A stretch of DNA of 64,000 nt, taken from NCBI GenBank assembly GCA_963813635.1, contig CAWEZO010000009.1, positions 1-64,000 on the forward strand, written 5' to 3'. The stretch's first letter is position 1; each line of letters opens with the position of its first letter. The notes under the pieces were generated by a model. It was not told the DNA's origin and made no database searches. It saw only the letters and a list, made by a program, of their open reading frames with translations. Of the stretch, positions 19,931-28,160 are shown piece by piece. The DNA is from JBBRZM01 sp963813635. GTDB taxonomy: Bacteria > Actinomycetota > Acidimicrobiia > IMCC26256 > JBBRZM01. The position numbers were made by a program, and so were the translations under genes.

Positions 19931-19940
19931 TGCGGCAGTG
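19928..19940. promoter_or_regulatory. 13-bp perfect palindrome in the divergent oxygenase promoter region
   Basis: CACTGC-G-GCAGTG covers the GTG start of the hydrolase gene and reaches into the 62-bp gap to the divergent oxidoreductase. One dimeric repressor bound here could control both transcripts. No regulator gene is adjacent. Confidence 0.4.
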
Positions 19941-19992
19941 AAGCACCGCCGACGTTGTCTTTCAACCGTTCAGCAAAGTACGGTCCAGCGCT

Positions 19993-20955
19993 GTGGGACG
20001 GCCCTTCCGCTTCGCAGTGCAGGCGGTGAAAACCAGGTCGGCCGGGGCGTGGCGCGCCCTCGCGCATCAGGTCGAAGACCTCGGCTACAGCACGCTGTTC
20101 CTCGCCGACCACTACCTCGGCAAGGGCCCGGCGATGCAGAAGGCGCACCAGTTCCCCCAGCACGTGGCGCCGATCGCGGCGATGGCAACCGCCGCGGCGC
20201 ACACGACGCGGCTACGCGTCGGCTGCCGCGTGTTCTGCATCGACTACCACGTGCCGGCCGTGCTCGCGAAGGAGGCTGCGACGGTCGACCTCCTCTCCGA
20301 CGGCCGGTTCGAGTTCGGCATCGGCGCGGGGTGGAGTGAGCCCGAGTACCAAGCGATCGGCCTCTCGTTCGGGCGCCCCGCCCACCGCGTCGGGAAGTTG
20401 AAGGAGGTGGTGGCGCTGTTCAAGGCGCACTGCACGGAAGCGCAGCTCGACATCGACGGCACCTACGTGACGGCAACCGGTTACGCACCGCTCCCGCCGC
20501 CCGTGCAGCGGCCGCACCCGCCGATCATGATCGGCGGCGGCCGCAAGGGCGTGCTGTCGTTCGCGGCGCGCGAGGCACAGATTGTCAGCATCAACAACGT
20601 GCCGTACGACGCGGTCAACGGTGCGGGCTTCACGCCACAGGGCGAGGCGACGCGCCGAATCGGGTTCGTCCGCGACGCCGCCGGCGAACGGTTTGCCGAC
20701 CTCGACATCGAGGCGTCGCCGTTCTTCACGCAGATCACCGACGACCCGCTCGGCGCGGCGGCGCGCATTGCGGCGGCGACCGGCATCGCCGAACAGGGTT
20801 TGGTCGAGCACCCGAACGTCTTGCTCGGCCGCGTCGACGATCTCGTCGATCGCCTCCTCGAGCGCCGCGAGAGCTACGGTGTCAACTACGTGACGATCCA
20901 GCAGTCGGAGGTCGAGTCGTTCGCCCCGGTCGTCGCCCGGCTGGCCGGGCACTGA
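19993..20955 (+). CDS. Luciferase-like (LLM-class) F420- or flavin-dependent oxidoreductase
   Basis: 320 residues, TIM-barrel luciferase-like family. RPFRFAVQ at the start, TLFLADHY, TRLRVGCRVFCIDYHVPAVLAKEAATVDLLSDGRFEFGIGAGW and PIMIGGGRKGVL are typical of the TIGR03621-like actinobacterial subgroup, which is usually assigned to coenzyme F420. The start is GTG at 19993. It is divergent from the Rieske operon across 62 bp, and the remnant of a CoA-transferase gene follows 8 bp downstream. It probably oxidises or reduces an intermediate of the same pathway. FMN use cannot be excluded. Confidence 0.85.
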   Translation: MGRPFRFAVQAVKTRSAGAWRALAHQVEDLGYSTLFLADHYLGKGPAMQKAHQFPQHVAPIAAMATAAAHTTRLRVGCRVFCIDYHVPAVLAKEAATVDLLSDGRFEFGIGAGWSEPEYQAIGLSFGRPAHRVGKLKEVVALFKAHCTEAQLDIDGTYVTATGYAPLPPPVQRPHPPIMIGGGRKGVLSFAAREAQIVSINNVPYDAVNGAGFTPQGEATRRIGFVRDAAGERFADLDIEASPFFTQITDDPLGAAARIAAATGIAEQGLVEHPNVLLGRVDDLVDRLLERRESYGVNYVTIQQSEVESFAPVVARLAGH

Positions 20956-20963
20956 CTCCGCAT

Positions 20964-21266
20964 ATGGGCGAAGGACCGCTCCGAGGGGTCCGGGTCGTCG
21001 AGGCGGCCACGCTCGCGGCGGGCCCTCTTGCCGGTGCCGTCTTCGAGAAACGGGGCCTCGTCACCGCGCAGAGTGCGCGGAGGATCGCGCGCGGCTCCAT
21101 GGTGCGCTTGACCAACACCGGTCGGACCGCGGTCGAAGACGCCGCGCCCGAGCATTCGGAAGCCATCCGTCGCTACTTCTTCAATCCTCTATCGAGCCAG
21201 GAGCTCAAGAGCATGGCTGCCGTGTTGGACAGTCTCCTCGACAATCTCGGGCGCAACGATGGGTGA
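20964..21266 (+). pseudogene. Chimera of a CaiB-type CoA-transferase start and a MarR regulator end
   Basis: The open frame of 100 residues is made of two unrelated halves. Residues 1-25 (GPLRGVRVVEAATLAAGPLAG) are the start of a family III CoA-transferase. From residue ~26 on, FEKRGLVTAQSARRI, MVRLTNTGRTAVEDAAPEH and LSSQELKSMAAVLDSLL are the wing and C-terminal helices of a MarR regulator. The join is near 21038 and happens to keep the frame. It looks like a deletion that swallowed most of both genes. Expression of a hybrid protein is possible but neither half is functional. Confidence 0.7.
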
Positions 21267-21289
21267 TCACCTCGCAGGCGACGGGGTAG

Positions 21290-21385
21290 CTACAGACCAG
21301 TCACGACGGGCGTGCTGCTGTCATTCGTGGTCCCGTTACCGAGCTGCTTGTCGCCATCGTTCCCGAAGCTCAAGGAATCCTCCTT
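21290..21385 (-). pseudogene. RCC1-repeat fragment
   Basis: On the minus strand the last 26 codons before a TAG at 21290 read SFGNDGDKQLGNGT, then TNDSSTPVVTGL. This is one blade of an RCC1 beta-propeller (GxNxxGQLGNGT...TPVxVxGL). Nothing upstream in this frame is RCC1-like, because the DUF2630 gene occupies that DNA on the other strand. It is the very end of a lost RCC1-repeat protein. Confidence 0.6.
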
Positions 21386-21439
21386 CTTCAGGGGCGCGAA
21401 ACTTGGGTCCGTGGATCGACATCGTCGAGAGGAGCCGGA

Positions 21440-21682
21440 GTGGATGACACCGAGCTTGTGCGGCGCATCGGCGAGCTCGCCGAGGAGGAGCACGCGCTGA
21501 CGCGCTCGCACACCCAGGGCGGTCTCGACGGCGACGACTTGGGCCGCCTCCAAGCCACCGAGGTGGCGCTGGACCAGTGTTGGGATCTCCTGCGCCAGAG
21601 TCGGGCCCGCCGCGCCGCGGGAGAAGACCCGGACCGGGCGACCATCCGCCCCGAAGGCGTGGTCGAGGGCTACCAGCAGTGA
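21440..21682 (+). CDS. DUF2630 family protein
   Basis: 80 residues, GTG start. DDTELVRRIGELAEEEHAL, EVALDQCWDLLRQSRARR and the ending PEGVVEGYQQ define the small actinobacterial DUF2630 family, predicted to be a helical hairpin of unknown role. The stop overlaps the start of the DUF5996 gene by GTGA, so both are translated together. A second DUF2630 gene lies at 46467-46692. Confidence 0.82.
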   Translation: MDDTELVRRIGELAEEEHALTRSHTQGGLDGDDLGRLQATEVALDQCWDLLRQSRARRAAGEDPDRATIRPEGVVEGYQQ

Positions 21683-22615
21683 CATCGCAGATCGCTCACA
21701 CCAGCGACTCCGCGGCGCAGCCGTGGCCTGAACTGACACTCTCGGTCTGGGAGGACACGCTCGTCACGTTTCACATGTGGACGCAGGTCGTGGGGAAGGT
21801 CCGCTTGGCGTTGGAGCCGATGGTCAACCACTGGTGGCAGGTGCCGCTCTACGTGTCGGCGCGCGGGTTGACGACGTCACTGATGCACGCGGGCACGACG
21901 GGTCTCGAGATCGAGTTCGATCTGGTCGATCATGTGCTCGACGTGCGCACGTCCGATGGCCGGAGCCGTGACGTGGCGCTGGAGCCGCGTTCGGTCGCCA
22001 GTTTCTACGAGGCCACGATGGCTGCGCTCCGCGACCTGGGCGTGGGGGTGACGATGCTTCCCCGCCCGGTGGAGGTGCTTGAGGCGATCCCGTTCGCGGA
22101 CGACGAACAGCATCACGCCTACGACGCCGGGGCGGTGCACCGGTTCTGGTTGGCGCTGGTGCACTCCCATCGGGTGATGGCCCGCTTCCGCCGCGGGCTT
22201 CGTGGGCAAGGTCAGTCCGGTGCACTTCTTCTGGGGTGGGCCCGATCTCGCGGTGACCCGCTTCTCGGGCCGGAAGGCGCCGAAGCACGGAGGAGGCGTG
22301 CCGAACTGCGCCGATTGGGTGCAGGAGCTGGCGTACAGCCACGAGGTGAGCAGCTGCGGTTTCTGGCCCGCCGGCAGCGCGGAGGGCACATTTTATTCCT
22401 ATGCGTACCCCGAACCCGCCGGCTTCGCCGCCTGGCCCGTCACACCCGCGGCCGCCTACTACGACCAGGGCCTGGGCGAGTTCCTCCTCCCCTACGCCGC
22501 GGTCCGCACCGCTGAGGACCCCGACGCAATGCTGCTCTCGTTCTTCCAGAGCACCTACGAAGCCGCAGCCGAGCTCGCCGGATGGGACCGCACCGCGCTC
22601 GAAGTCGCTCCCTGA
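21679..22615 (+). CDS. DUF5996 family protein (one frameshift)
   Basis: About 312 residues after bridging a break near 22190. The N-terminal half has WPELTLSVWEDTLVTFHMWTQVVGKVRL and NHWWQVPLYVSARG; the second half, in another frame, has FVGKVSPVHFFWGGPDLAVTRFSGR and GFWPAGSAEGTFYSYAYPEPAGF. These are the two conserved blocks of DUF5996, which has no known activity. The start is the GTG that overlaps the DUF2630 stop. The single shift may be a sequencing error because both halves keep every conserved motif. Confidence 0.75.
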
Positions 22616-22957
22616 ACCACATCGGGCGTGTCGCGAGCGAGAGGTTGGGCACGATGGCTGAACTGCGCCCAGCTCGACCTGGCGGCGGACGTGACACCAT
22701 CGAGAGGATCGGCGGATGCGGTCACGAGACCTCGACACGGTCGGAGACGCCCATATGTCGACGCCGCCCTCGTCGAGCGGCTCTTCTACATGGGCCACGA
22801 GATCGCGGGGCGTGTCGGGTCCGTCAGCGAGATCAGCGCGACGGTGCGCGGCCTTCCTGCACACGACGTCGGCGTCCTCGGCGTCCGCGTCGTCGCTCAC
22901 GCGGCACAGTGCGAGCCCACGACCGTTCGTGAACTCCTCGAGCTCACCGCGGCGGCG
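22616..22957. other. Unassigned stretch upstream of an IS6 remnant
   Basis: Open frames exist but none shows a family. One frame reads VDAALVERLFYMGHEIAGRVG and VRVVAHAAQCEPTTVRELLELTAAA; its last part may be decayed transposase sequence, since DNA around 22860-22957 aligns loosely with the N-terminal part of the IS6 transposase at 8263-8978. Left terminal repeat of an IS6 element not found. Confidence 0.35.
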
Positions 22958-23530
22958 GCCGTGCGGTCGGCGACCGGTGGTACGTGGACGAGACCTACGT
23001 GATGGTCGCGGGCAAGTGGCGCTACGTCTACCGAGCCCTCGAACAGCATGGTCAGGTCATCGATGTATGTGTCGTCTCAGCGCGACTTCCTGGCCGTCGG
23101 TTCTTCGCGCGGGCGCTCCGCGCGCACGGTGATCCGGTCGAGGTCGTGACCGACCGGGCTCCGGCGTTACGGGCTGCTATCGAAGGTCTCGTGCCCGCCG
23201 CGCTGCACAACACGGAGCAGCACGCGAACAACCGCGTCGAATGCGACCACGACTCAAGCGAGGCTCCGACCGATCCGCGGACTCAAACGCGACCACACCG
23301 CATGAGTGGTCATGCGCGGCCACGCGCTCGTGCAGAACATCCGCCGCGGGCACTACGAACTTGGCGGACGCGCGCCGTCATCGACGAATCGAAACGGCGT
23401 TCACCGAACTCGCCCGGACGATCTGAGCGGCACCCCCAGCGGAGTGTCGGCTCCGCGCTCCCCAGTCGGGCTCAACGCAACAGAGCTGCGCCCGACTCGT
23501 GTCCGTTTCTTGCGCTAACGCAACAGCGCC
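22958..23530 (+). mobile_element. Decayed IS6-family element with two end-like repeats
   Basis: From 22958 the DNA encodes RAVGDRWYVDETYVMVAGKWRYVYRALEQHGQVIDV, EVVTDRAPAL, VPAALHNTEQHANNRVE and, after further shifts, RGHALVQNIRRGHYEL. This is the DDE half of the same transposase type as the IS at 8204-9027. The terminal repeat CTCAACGCAACAGAGC is at 23471-23486, and a variant, GCTAACGCAACAGCGCC, follows at 23514-23530. At least three frameshifts and a missing N-terminus make it inactive. The second repeat may be the end of another lost copy. Confidence 0.65.
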
Positions 23531-23768
23531 GCCCAACGTACAGTCGGATCTCGTTCGGGACCGGCCGGGGTGTGTCAACGACGAGCCGGCTACACCCCCC
23601 GTCCCCGACACCCTCCACCGTGTCGGCGATCAGCTCCAGCAGTGGCCCGCACGATGCTGAGCATCAACGTCCATGCCGGTCATGCCGCACGACCGCCCCG
23701 AACTACGAAACACAGGCTGTCTCGCTGTGCTGACACCAACCGAAGTGGCAAGCGTGACCGTATTGTTG

Positions 23769-24980
23769 TCAAGGGACGCTCGTCGACTGCCGTGAGGCCG
23801 CGTGCGCGCTCGCGAGCACCTCCGTGCCGAGCCGCGCTATGCGCAGGTCCCCCATTGGTGTGCCGCCTCCACGGTTGCACACCATCGCCATCGCCACGTC
23901 GAGGGACGGGTCGGCCCAGCCGCCGGAACCCCCGAAGCCGAAGTGCCCGAAGGGGGTGCGCGGCAGTCCACGGCTGGTGATGACGCGGTGGTACCCCAGC
24001 CGCCACTGCATCGGCAACATGATCACTCGGTCGGGCTGATTGTTCTGGACGGTCGAGAGCCGATCGACGGTTTCGGGTGACAGCAGGCGGACGTTGCCGA
24101 GCGCGCCTCGCCCGGCGAGCATCGCGTACATCGCTGCCAGCGATCGAGCGTCGAAGAATCCATTCGCGGCTGGGATCATTGCGTCCATGATCTCGCGCCC
24201 GTACATCACGTCTTCAATGTCGCGCGGGGCGACGCTGGCGAGGCGTCGAGGGTTGAACGGGATACCGGCCAACGTGAGGAGGTGTCCGAGCTGGACGCCG
24301 GCGTTACGTGCCAACGGTCGAAATGGCGGGGGCAGGGTGGGGAGTATCCGGGCCGGCTCCAGTGGAGCGACCCGGTGCCGGGCTGCGGGGGGGCAGCCGA
24401 TGTGAAGGCCGTCGAGGTCGAGCGGACGGGCGAGCTCGTCGCGTACGAATCGGTCGAGCGGCTGACCGGACACCCTTCGCACGATCTCACCGACGAGCCA
24501 GCCGAACGTCAGGGCGTGGTACCCGACGGAGGTTCCCGCGCGATAGGCGGGCTTCGCGCGAGCGAGGGCGTCGACCACGTGGTCCCAATCCAGCAGGTCG
24601 CGCGGGTCGTCGACGATGGTCGAGAGGCGGTGGAGGCCGGCCGAGTGGCTGAGCACGTGGCGGACCGTGATGCCGCCCTTGCCATTTTGGGCGAACTCGG
24701 GCCAGTAGCGCGCGACTGGCGCGTCGTAGTCGACGAGCTCCCGATCAGCGAGAAGGTGGAGCGCGGTCGCGGTGACGCCCTTTGTCGTGCTCCAGCACAT
24801 CGCGATGGTGTCACGCTCCCACGGGTCGCCCGCTTCCGTCCGCGACCCTCCCCACAGGTCGACGACGAGCTCCCCCCTCCAGTAGACCGCGACCGCGGCA
24901 CCGCCGCTTGTTCGGTCGATCTGTTGACGGAAGATCTGCGCGAGGCCGGTGAATGGTGGGTGAGCGAAGCCTTCGATCAC
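23769..24980 (-). CDS. Serine hydrolase of the beta-lactamase (class C/EstB-like) fold
   Basis: 403 residues, normal length. The nucleophile motif S64-T-T-K67 (CWSTTKG), the second motif YHALTFGWLVGE (Tyr in place of the YxN), and the HFGFGGSGGW block near the C-terminus fit esterase-type members (beta-lactamase-related, often active on short esters). No signal peptide, so probably cytosolic. It stands alone. The substrate cannot be read from sequence; true beta-lactamase activity is unlikely given the EstB-like layout. Confidence 0.83.
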   Translation of the reverse strand: MIEGFAHPPFTGLAQIFRQQIDRTSGGAAVAVYWRGELVVDLWGGSRTEAGDPWERDTIAMCWSTTKGVTATALHLLADRELVDYDAPVARYWPEFAQNGKGGITVRHVLSHSAGLHRLSTIVDDPRDLLDWDHVVDALARAKPAYRAGTSVGYHALTFGWLVGEIVRRVSGQPLDRFVRDELARPLDLDGLHIGCPPAARHRVAPLEPARILPTLPPPFRPLARNAGVQLGHLLTLAGIPFNPRRLASVAPRDIEDVMYGREIMDAMIPAANGFFDARSLAAMYAMLAGRGALGNVRLLSPETVDRLSTVQNNQPDRVIMLPMQWRLGYHRVITSRGLPRTPFGHFGFGGSGGWADPSLDVAMAMVCNRGGGTPMGDLRIARLGTEVLASAHAASRQSTSVP

Positions 24981-25156
24981 GTCGGGTCTTCCTGGTGCGA
25001 GGCGTGGATTCGGTTCACGACGACCAAGGAGCGGACTCCAGGTCCGTCGGCGCGGCTCTGGGGTAATTCTCGATCCACGACACCTGTTCCGGACTGTCGA
25101 CCATGGTTCTATCGGCTCACGACGAAAGAGGTGCGGGCGGCACCGCCAAATAGCTT

Positions 25157-25333
25157 ATGCCCTTTGACCCGGGCGACGACGCCTACACGATCGAGACTGT
25201 GGTCGCGAAAAGGCAGATCAACACCTTGATACCTGAGCCGAAGCACGCCGGCGCGACCGGGATCATCGAGATCCCGATTGCCAAGATCATCCTCGGACGG
25301 CCGATCTGGACAATCTGTCCGTTTCATGTATAA
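25157..25333 (+). CDS. Possible 58-residue protein of unknown function
   Basis: ATG frame with acidic start MPFDPGDDAYTIETV and a hydrophobic end IIEIPIAKIILGRPIWTI. It has no clear ribosome site and no family I recognise. DNA around it (24981-25409) is less GC-rich than neighbouring genes. The stop overlaps a TATAAT box. It could be a gene remnant. Confidence 0.25.
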   Translation: MPFDPGDDAYTIETVVAKRQINTLIPEPKHAGATGIIEIPIAKIILGRPIWTICPFHV

Positions 25334-25334
25334 T
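25307..25334 (+). promoter_or_regulatory. Sigma70-like promoter, TGGACA-N16-TATAAT
   Basis: TGGACA (25307-25312) and a perfect TATAAT (25329-25334) are 16 bases apart, 75 bases before the start of the small LPXTG-like gene. A consensus -10 box stands out in such GC-rich DNA. It is the strongest promoter I see in the window. Confidence 0.55.
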
Positions 25335-25409
25335 AGACCATAGGGCTTGGAGGTCGGAGATGTCGACCACGGTCGGCTGCAACGGCCGCCACAACGGAGA
25401 AGGTCACAC

Positions 25410-25643
25410 ATGATGCCGTTCGACACACCGCCACCGTCTGTCCCACCGACGCTTCCACGAGGATCGAACATCGTGCAGCACGCAAGCGAGCACACCGTGC
25501 GGTTCGTCGGTCCGGCGCTCCCGCACACCGGCGTCGACATCGTCACGTGGGTGTTGGTCGGAGTCGCGCTCCTCGTGATCGGGGTCGTGTTCATGGCTTA
25601 CCTGCGCGCAACGGTGCGTGACGACCACGCAAGTCCGCGCTGA
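25410..25643 (+). CDS. Small LPXTG-like tail-anchored membrane protein
   Basis: 77 residues from the first ATG of ATGATG, preceded by GGAGAAGG. Residues 37-41 read LPHTG, followed by a hydrophobic helix (~43-63) and a charged end with RATVRDD. This is the order of a sortase sorting signal (LPXTG, helix, positive tail). However, there is no N-terminal signal peptide, only a Pro-rich start, and no sortase gene nearby. It may be a tail-anchored membrane protein with an accidental LPXTG, or a minimal sortase substrate exported in another way. Confidence 0.6.
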   Translation: MMPFDTPPPSVPPTLPRGSNIVQHASEHTVRFVGPALPHTGVDIVTWVLVGVALLVIGVVFMAYLRATVRDDHASPR

Positions 25644-25810
25644 GCGCCCGTCATTCGGGCCGGACGGCCCCGCCCCGCACCCCTCCCGGTGGAGAAGGGC
25701 ACGGACGGGCACAACCCGGTGAGGCAGGAACGGCCTGGGAGCCCGTCGTCGTTCCCGAACGTGACGACGTGCCGCAGTAGCCGTCGGCGACGATGCGGCA
25801 CCCGGCGGGG

Positions 25811-26209
25811 CTACGACCAGAACTCGTCCCAGGCGTAGAGGTCTTCAAAGTGCTCCCTACCGTCAATAACCCGCCCGTCCTTGAGCTCGAATACGAGGCA
25901 GCAGCCGACATCCAGACGCTTGCCGTTCCGCTCCGCGCTGTTGTGATGAACGCCGACCACGCGGCCGTCATCACTCGTGAGCACGTGCTGCAATTCGGCC
26001 TTGAAGGTCCCTCCCGTCTCCCCGCCCAGCTGGCCGAAGTAGGCAAAGGTCGCGTCGCGGCCCTGATGGTCGCCGGCGAGGGAGCCTCGCCCCGGCGTGT
26101 GCCACGAGGCGCTCTCGTCGAAGATCTCGGTGAGCGTCTTCATGTCGGCCGAGTTGAAGGCCTCGTACCCGCGTCGCACGGTCGCGGCGTTTTCGTCTGC
26201 CTCGCTCAT
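25811..26209 (-). CDS. SnoaL-like (NTF2-fold) protein
   Basis: 132 residues. The start is the ATG preceded by AGGAGG eight bases upstream. NAATVRRGYEAFNSADMKTLTEIFDESASWHTPG and the ending GRVIDGREHFEDLYAWDEFW are the classic pattern of actinobacterial SnoaL-like ketosteroid-isomerase-related proteins. The fold forms a cone-shaped pocket for small hydrophobic ligands; catalytic role unknown. Four GTGATTC repeats lie 20 bases before its start in the divergent region towards the FMN enzyme. Confidence 0.82.
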   Translation of the reverse strand: MSEADENAATVRRGYEAFNSADMKTLTEIFDESASWHTPGRGSLAGDHQGRDATFAYFGQLGGETGGTFKAELQHVLTSDDGRVVGVHHNSAERNGKRLDVGCCLVFELKDGRVIDGREHFEDLYAWDEFWS

Positions 26210-26228
26210 GATGTAGTCCTCCTTGGTC

Positions 26229-26256
26229 GTGATTCGTGATTCGTGATTCGTGATTC
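26229..26256 (+). repeat. Four tandem GTGATTC heptamers
   Basis: Exact fourfold tandem repeat of GTGATTC directly upstream of the SnoaL-like start, between divergent genes. Heptamer runs can change length by slippage and shift promoter spacing; the effect here is unknown. Confidence 0.6.
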
Positions 26257-26439
26257 GCAATCGGTGTCGTGCGTTATGTCGTGCGCCCACGCACCGACCC
26301 AGGGCACGATATCGCCACCTTGCGAAACACCCCTGGGCGCGCGTGATTTGGCAATACGCGAGCACCGAAGTGTCCCGGAACGCGCGGCCGACGACGCCGA
26401 CGTGGCGTCCCCGATGTGGAGGCGCGCGAAGATTGCCGC

Positions 26440-27987
26440 ATGGCGTGGTGGGTGTGGCTGCTGATCGCCTTGGTCGTGATGGTGGTCGTGGTGGTGGCCT
26501 ATGACCTCACGCAACGCCGTCACGCGGTGCTGCGGAACTTCCCGATCATCGGGCATTTCCGTTATCTCCTCGAGGGCGTGGGGCCCGAGCTGCGCCAGTA
26601 CATCGTGGTGGACAACGATGCCGAGAAGCCCTTCAGCCGCGATCAGCGTCGGTGGATCTACACGGCGGCGAAGGAGCAGAACACCTATTTCGGGTTCGGC
26701 ACCGACAACGATGTGGAGGCCTCCCCGGGCTATCTCATCATCAAGCAGTCGTCGTTCCCGTTGGCGGCGCCGCATGCGGGCGATCCGGGCTTCGACCCGG
26801 AGTTTCGTCTGCCGGCAGCGAAGATGCTCGGGGGTGCACGGCGGCGCACCCACGCGTTTCGCGCTCGGTCGGTCGTCAATGTCTCGAGCATGAGCTACGG
26901 CTCGCTGGGGGCGAAAGCGGTCGAGGCGCTCAACCGCGGCGCCGCGCGGGCCGGGTGTCTCCAGGGGACGGGGGAGGGTGGGATCACACCATTCCACCGC
27001 CATGGCGGCGACCTCGTCTGGCAGATCGGCACGGCATATTTCGGGTGTCGCGACGCCGAGGGACGCTTCGACCTCGCGCGCTTTCGGGACGTGATCGCCG
27101 CTCATCCGCAGATCCGTATGATCGAGATCAAGTTGAGCCAGGGAGCGAAGCCTGGTCTCGGTGGGCTCCTCCCCGCCGCGAAGGTGACGCCCGAGATCGC
27201 CGCCATGCGTGGCGTTTCCGAGGGTGTCGACTGCTGGAGCCCGTCCCGGCATTCCGCGTTCGATGATGCCGACAGCCTGCTCGACTTCGTGGAGCTGCTC
27301 GCGACCGAGAGCGGCCTACCGGTGGGCATCAAGTCGGCGGTAGGTCAGCTCGACCTGTTCCGCGACCTCGCGGTACTGATGACGACCGGCGAACGCGGGA
27401 TCGACTTCGTCGACATCGACGGCGGCGAAGGCGGGACGGGCGCAGGACCACTCGTCTTCACCGACCATGTCGCGCTGCCGTTCAAGGTGGGTTTCTCGCG
27501 CGTGTACCGGGTGTTCGCGGAAGCCGGCCTGCACGAGAACGTCGTGTTCACCGGTGCCGGCAAGCTCGGGCTACCCGAGAACGCCCTGCTCGCGTTCGCT
27601 CTCGGTTGTGACACCGTGAACGTCGGTCGGGAGGCGATGCTGGCGATCGGGTGCATTCAGGCGCAGCGCTGCCACACCGGCCGGTGCCCGACCGGCGTGA
27701 CCACGAACAATGCCTGGCTGCAGCGCGGACTCGACCCTGCACTCAAGTCGCTGCGCGCCGCGAACTACCTCGTGCAGGTACGCAAAGAGCTGTTGCAACT
27801 GAGCCGGGCCTGCGGGGTACCACACCCGGCGCTCGTCACCCTCGACCACCTTGAGCTCGTCGACGACCGATACAGCACCCGCACCGCCCGCGAGGTCTTC
27901 GGCTACCAGCCAGGATGGGGCGTCCCCTCCACGACCGACCGAATGGAGATCACCCGCCTCATGTCCGACGGCGCGATCCTGCACTAG
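26440..27987 (+). CDS. Membrane-anchored FMN-binding glutamate-synthase-family protein
   Basis: 515 residues. One N-terminal helix (residues 3-21, VWLLIALVVMVVVVVAY) is followed by the GltS-like FMN barrel: SMSYGSLGAKAVEALNRGA, GTGEGGITPFH, KLSQGAKPGLGG, DFVDIDGGEGGTGAGP. The cysteine cluster C-x5-C-x4-C in GCIQAQRCHTGRCPTG matches the 3Fe-4S motif of glutamate synthase. The glutaminase and C-terminal domains of true GOGAT are missing. These stand-alone proteins are common in actinobacteria and proteobacteria; their reaction is not established, and an electron-transfer or amino-donor role is guessed. The ATG at 26440 starts just before the helix. Confidence 0.85.
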   Translation: MAWWVWLLIALVVMVVVVVAYDLTQRRHAVLRNFPIIGHFRYLLEGVGPELRQYIVVDNDAEKPFSRDQRRWIYTAAKEQNTYFGFGTDNDVEASPGYLIIKQSSFPLAAPHAGDPGFDPEFRLPAAKMLGGARRRTHAFRARSVVNVSSMSYGSLGAKAVEALNRGAARAGCLQGTGEGGITPFHRHGGDLVWQIGTAYFGCRDAEGRFDLARFRDVIAAHPQIRMIEIKLSQGAKPGLGGLLPAAKVTPEIAAMRGVSEGVDCWSPSRHSAFDDADSLLDFVELLATESGLPVGIKSAVGQLDLFRDLAVLMTTGERGIDFVDIDGGEGGTGAGPLVFTDHVALPFKVGFSRVYRVFAEAGLHENVVFTGAGKLGLPENALLAFALGCDTVNVGREAMLAIGCIQAQRCHTGRCPTGVTTNNAWLQRGLDPALKSLRAANYLVQVRKELLQLSRACGVPHPALVTLDHLELVDDRYSTRTAREVFGYQPGWGVPSTTDRMEITRLMSDGAILH

Positions 27988-28160
27988 AACGCGCCGGAAT
28001 CGCCGCGCTCACGCTTGCCTCGAGGCCGTCACGCCCCAGCAGGCGCGAGATCGAGGACGGGTACCTCGGGAACGCGGCGAGAAGGGCCCTTCGCCTCTAG
28101 ACGGCGCGGTCCGCCGGTCGCAACGTCTGGATATCGGACCGCGTACGCGGGAGGGCTGGC

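Noticed and set aside
17615..20029. 804-codon open frame on the plus strand
   Set aside because: It is antisense to the Rieske and hydrolase genes, is Arg/Val/Glu-rich without any domain, and arises from GC-rich codon bias.
23769..24980. Antibiotic-resistance beta-lactamase
   Set aside because: The EstB-like HFGFGGSGG block replaces KTG and there is no export signal, so an esterase-like hydrolase is more likely.
26229..26256. CRISPR-like array
   Set aside because: The unit is seven bases without spacers, so it is a simple tandem repeat. No other array is visible.
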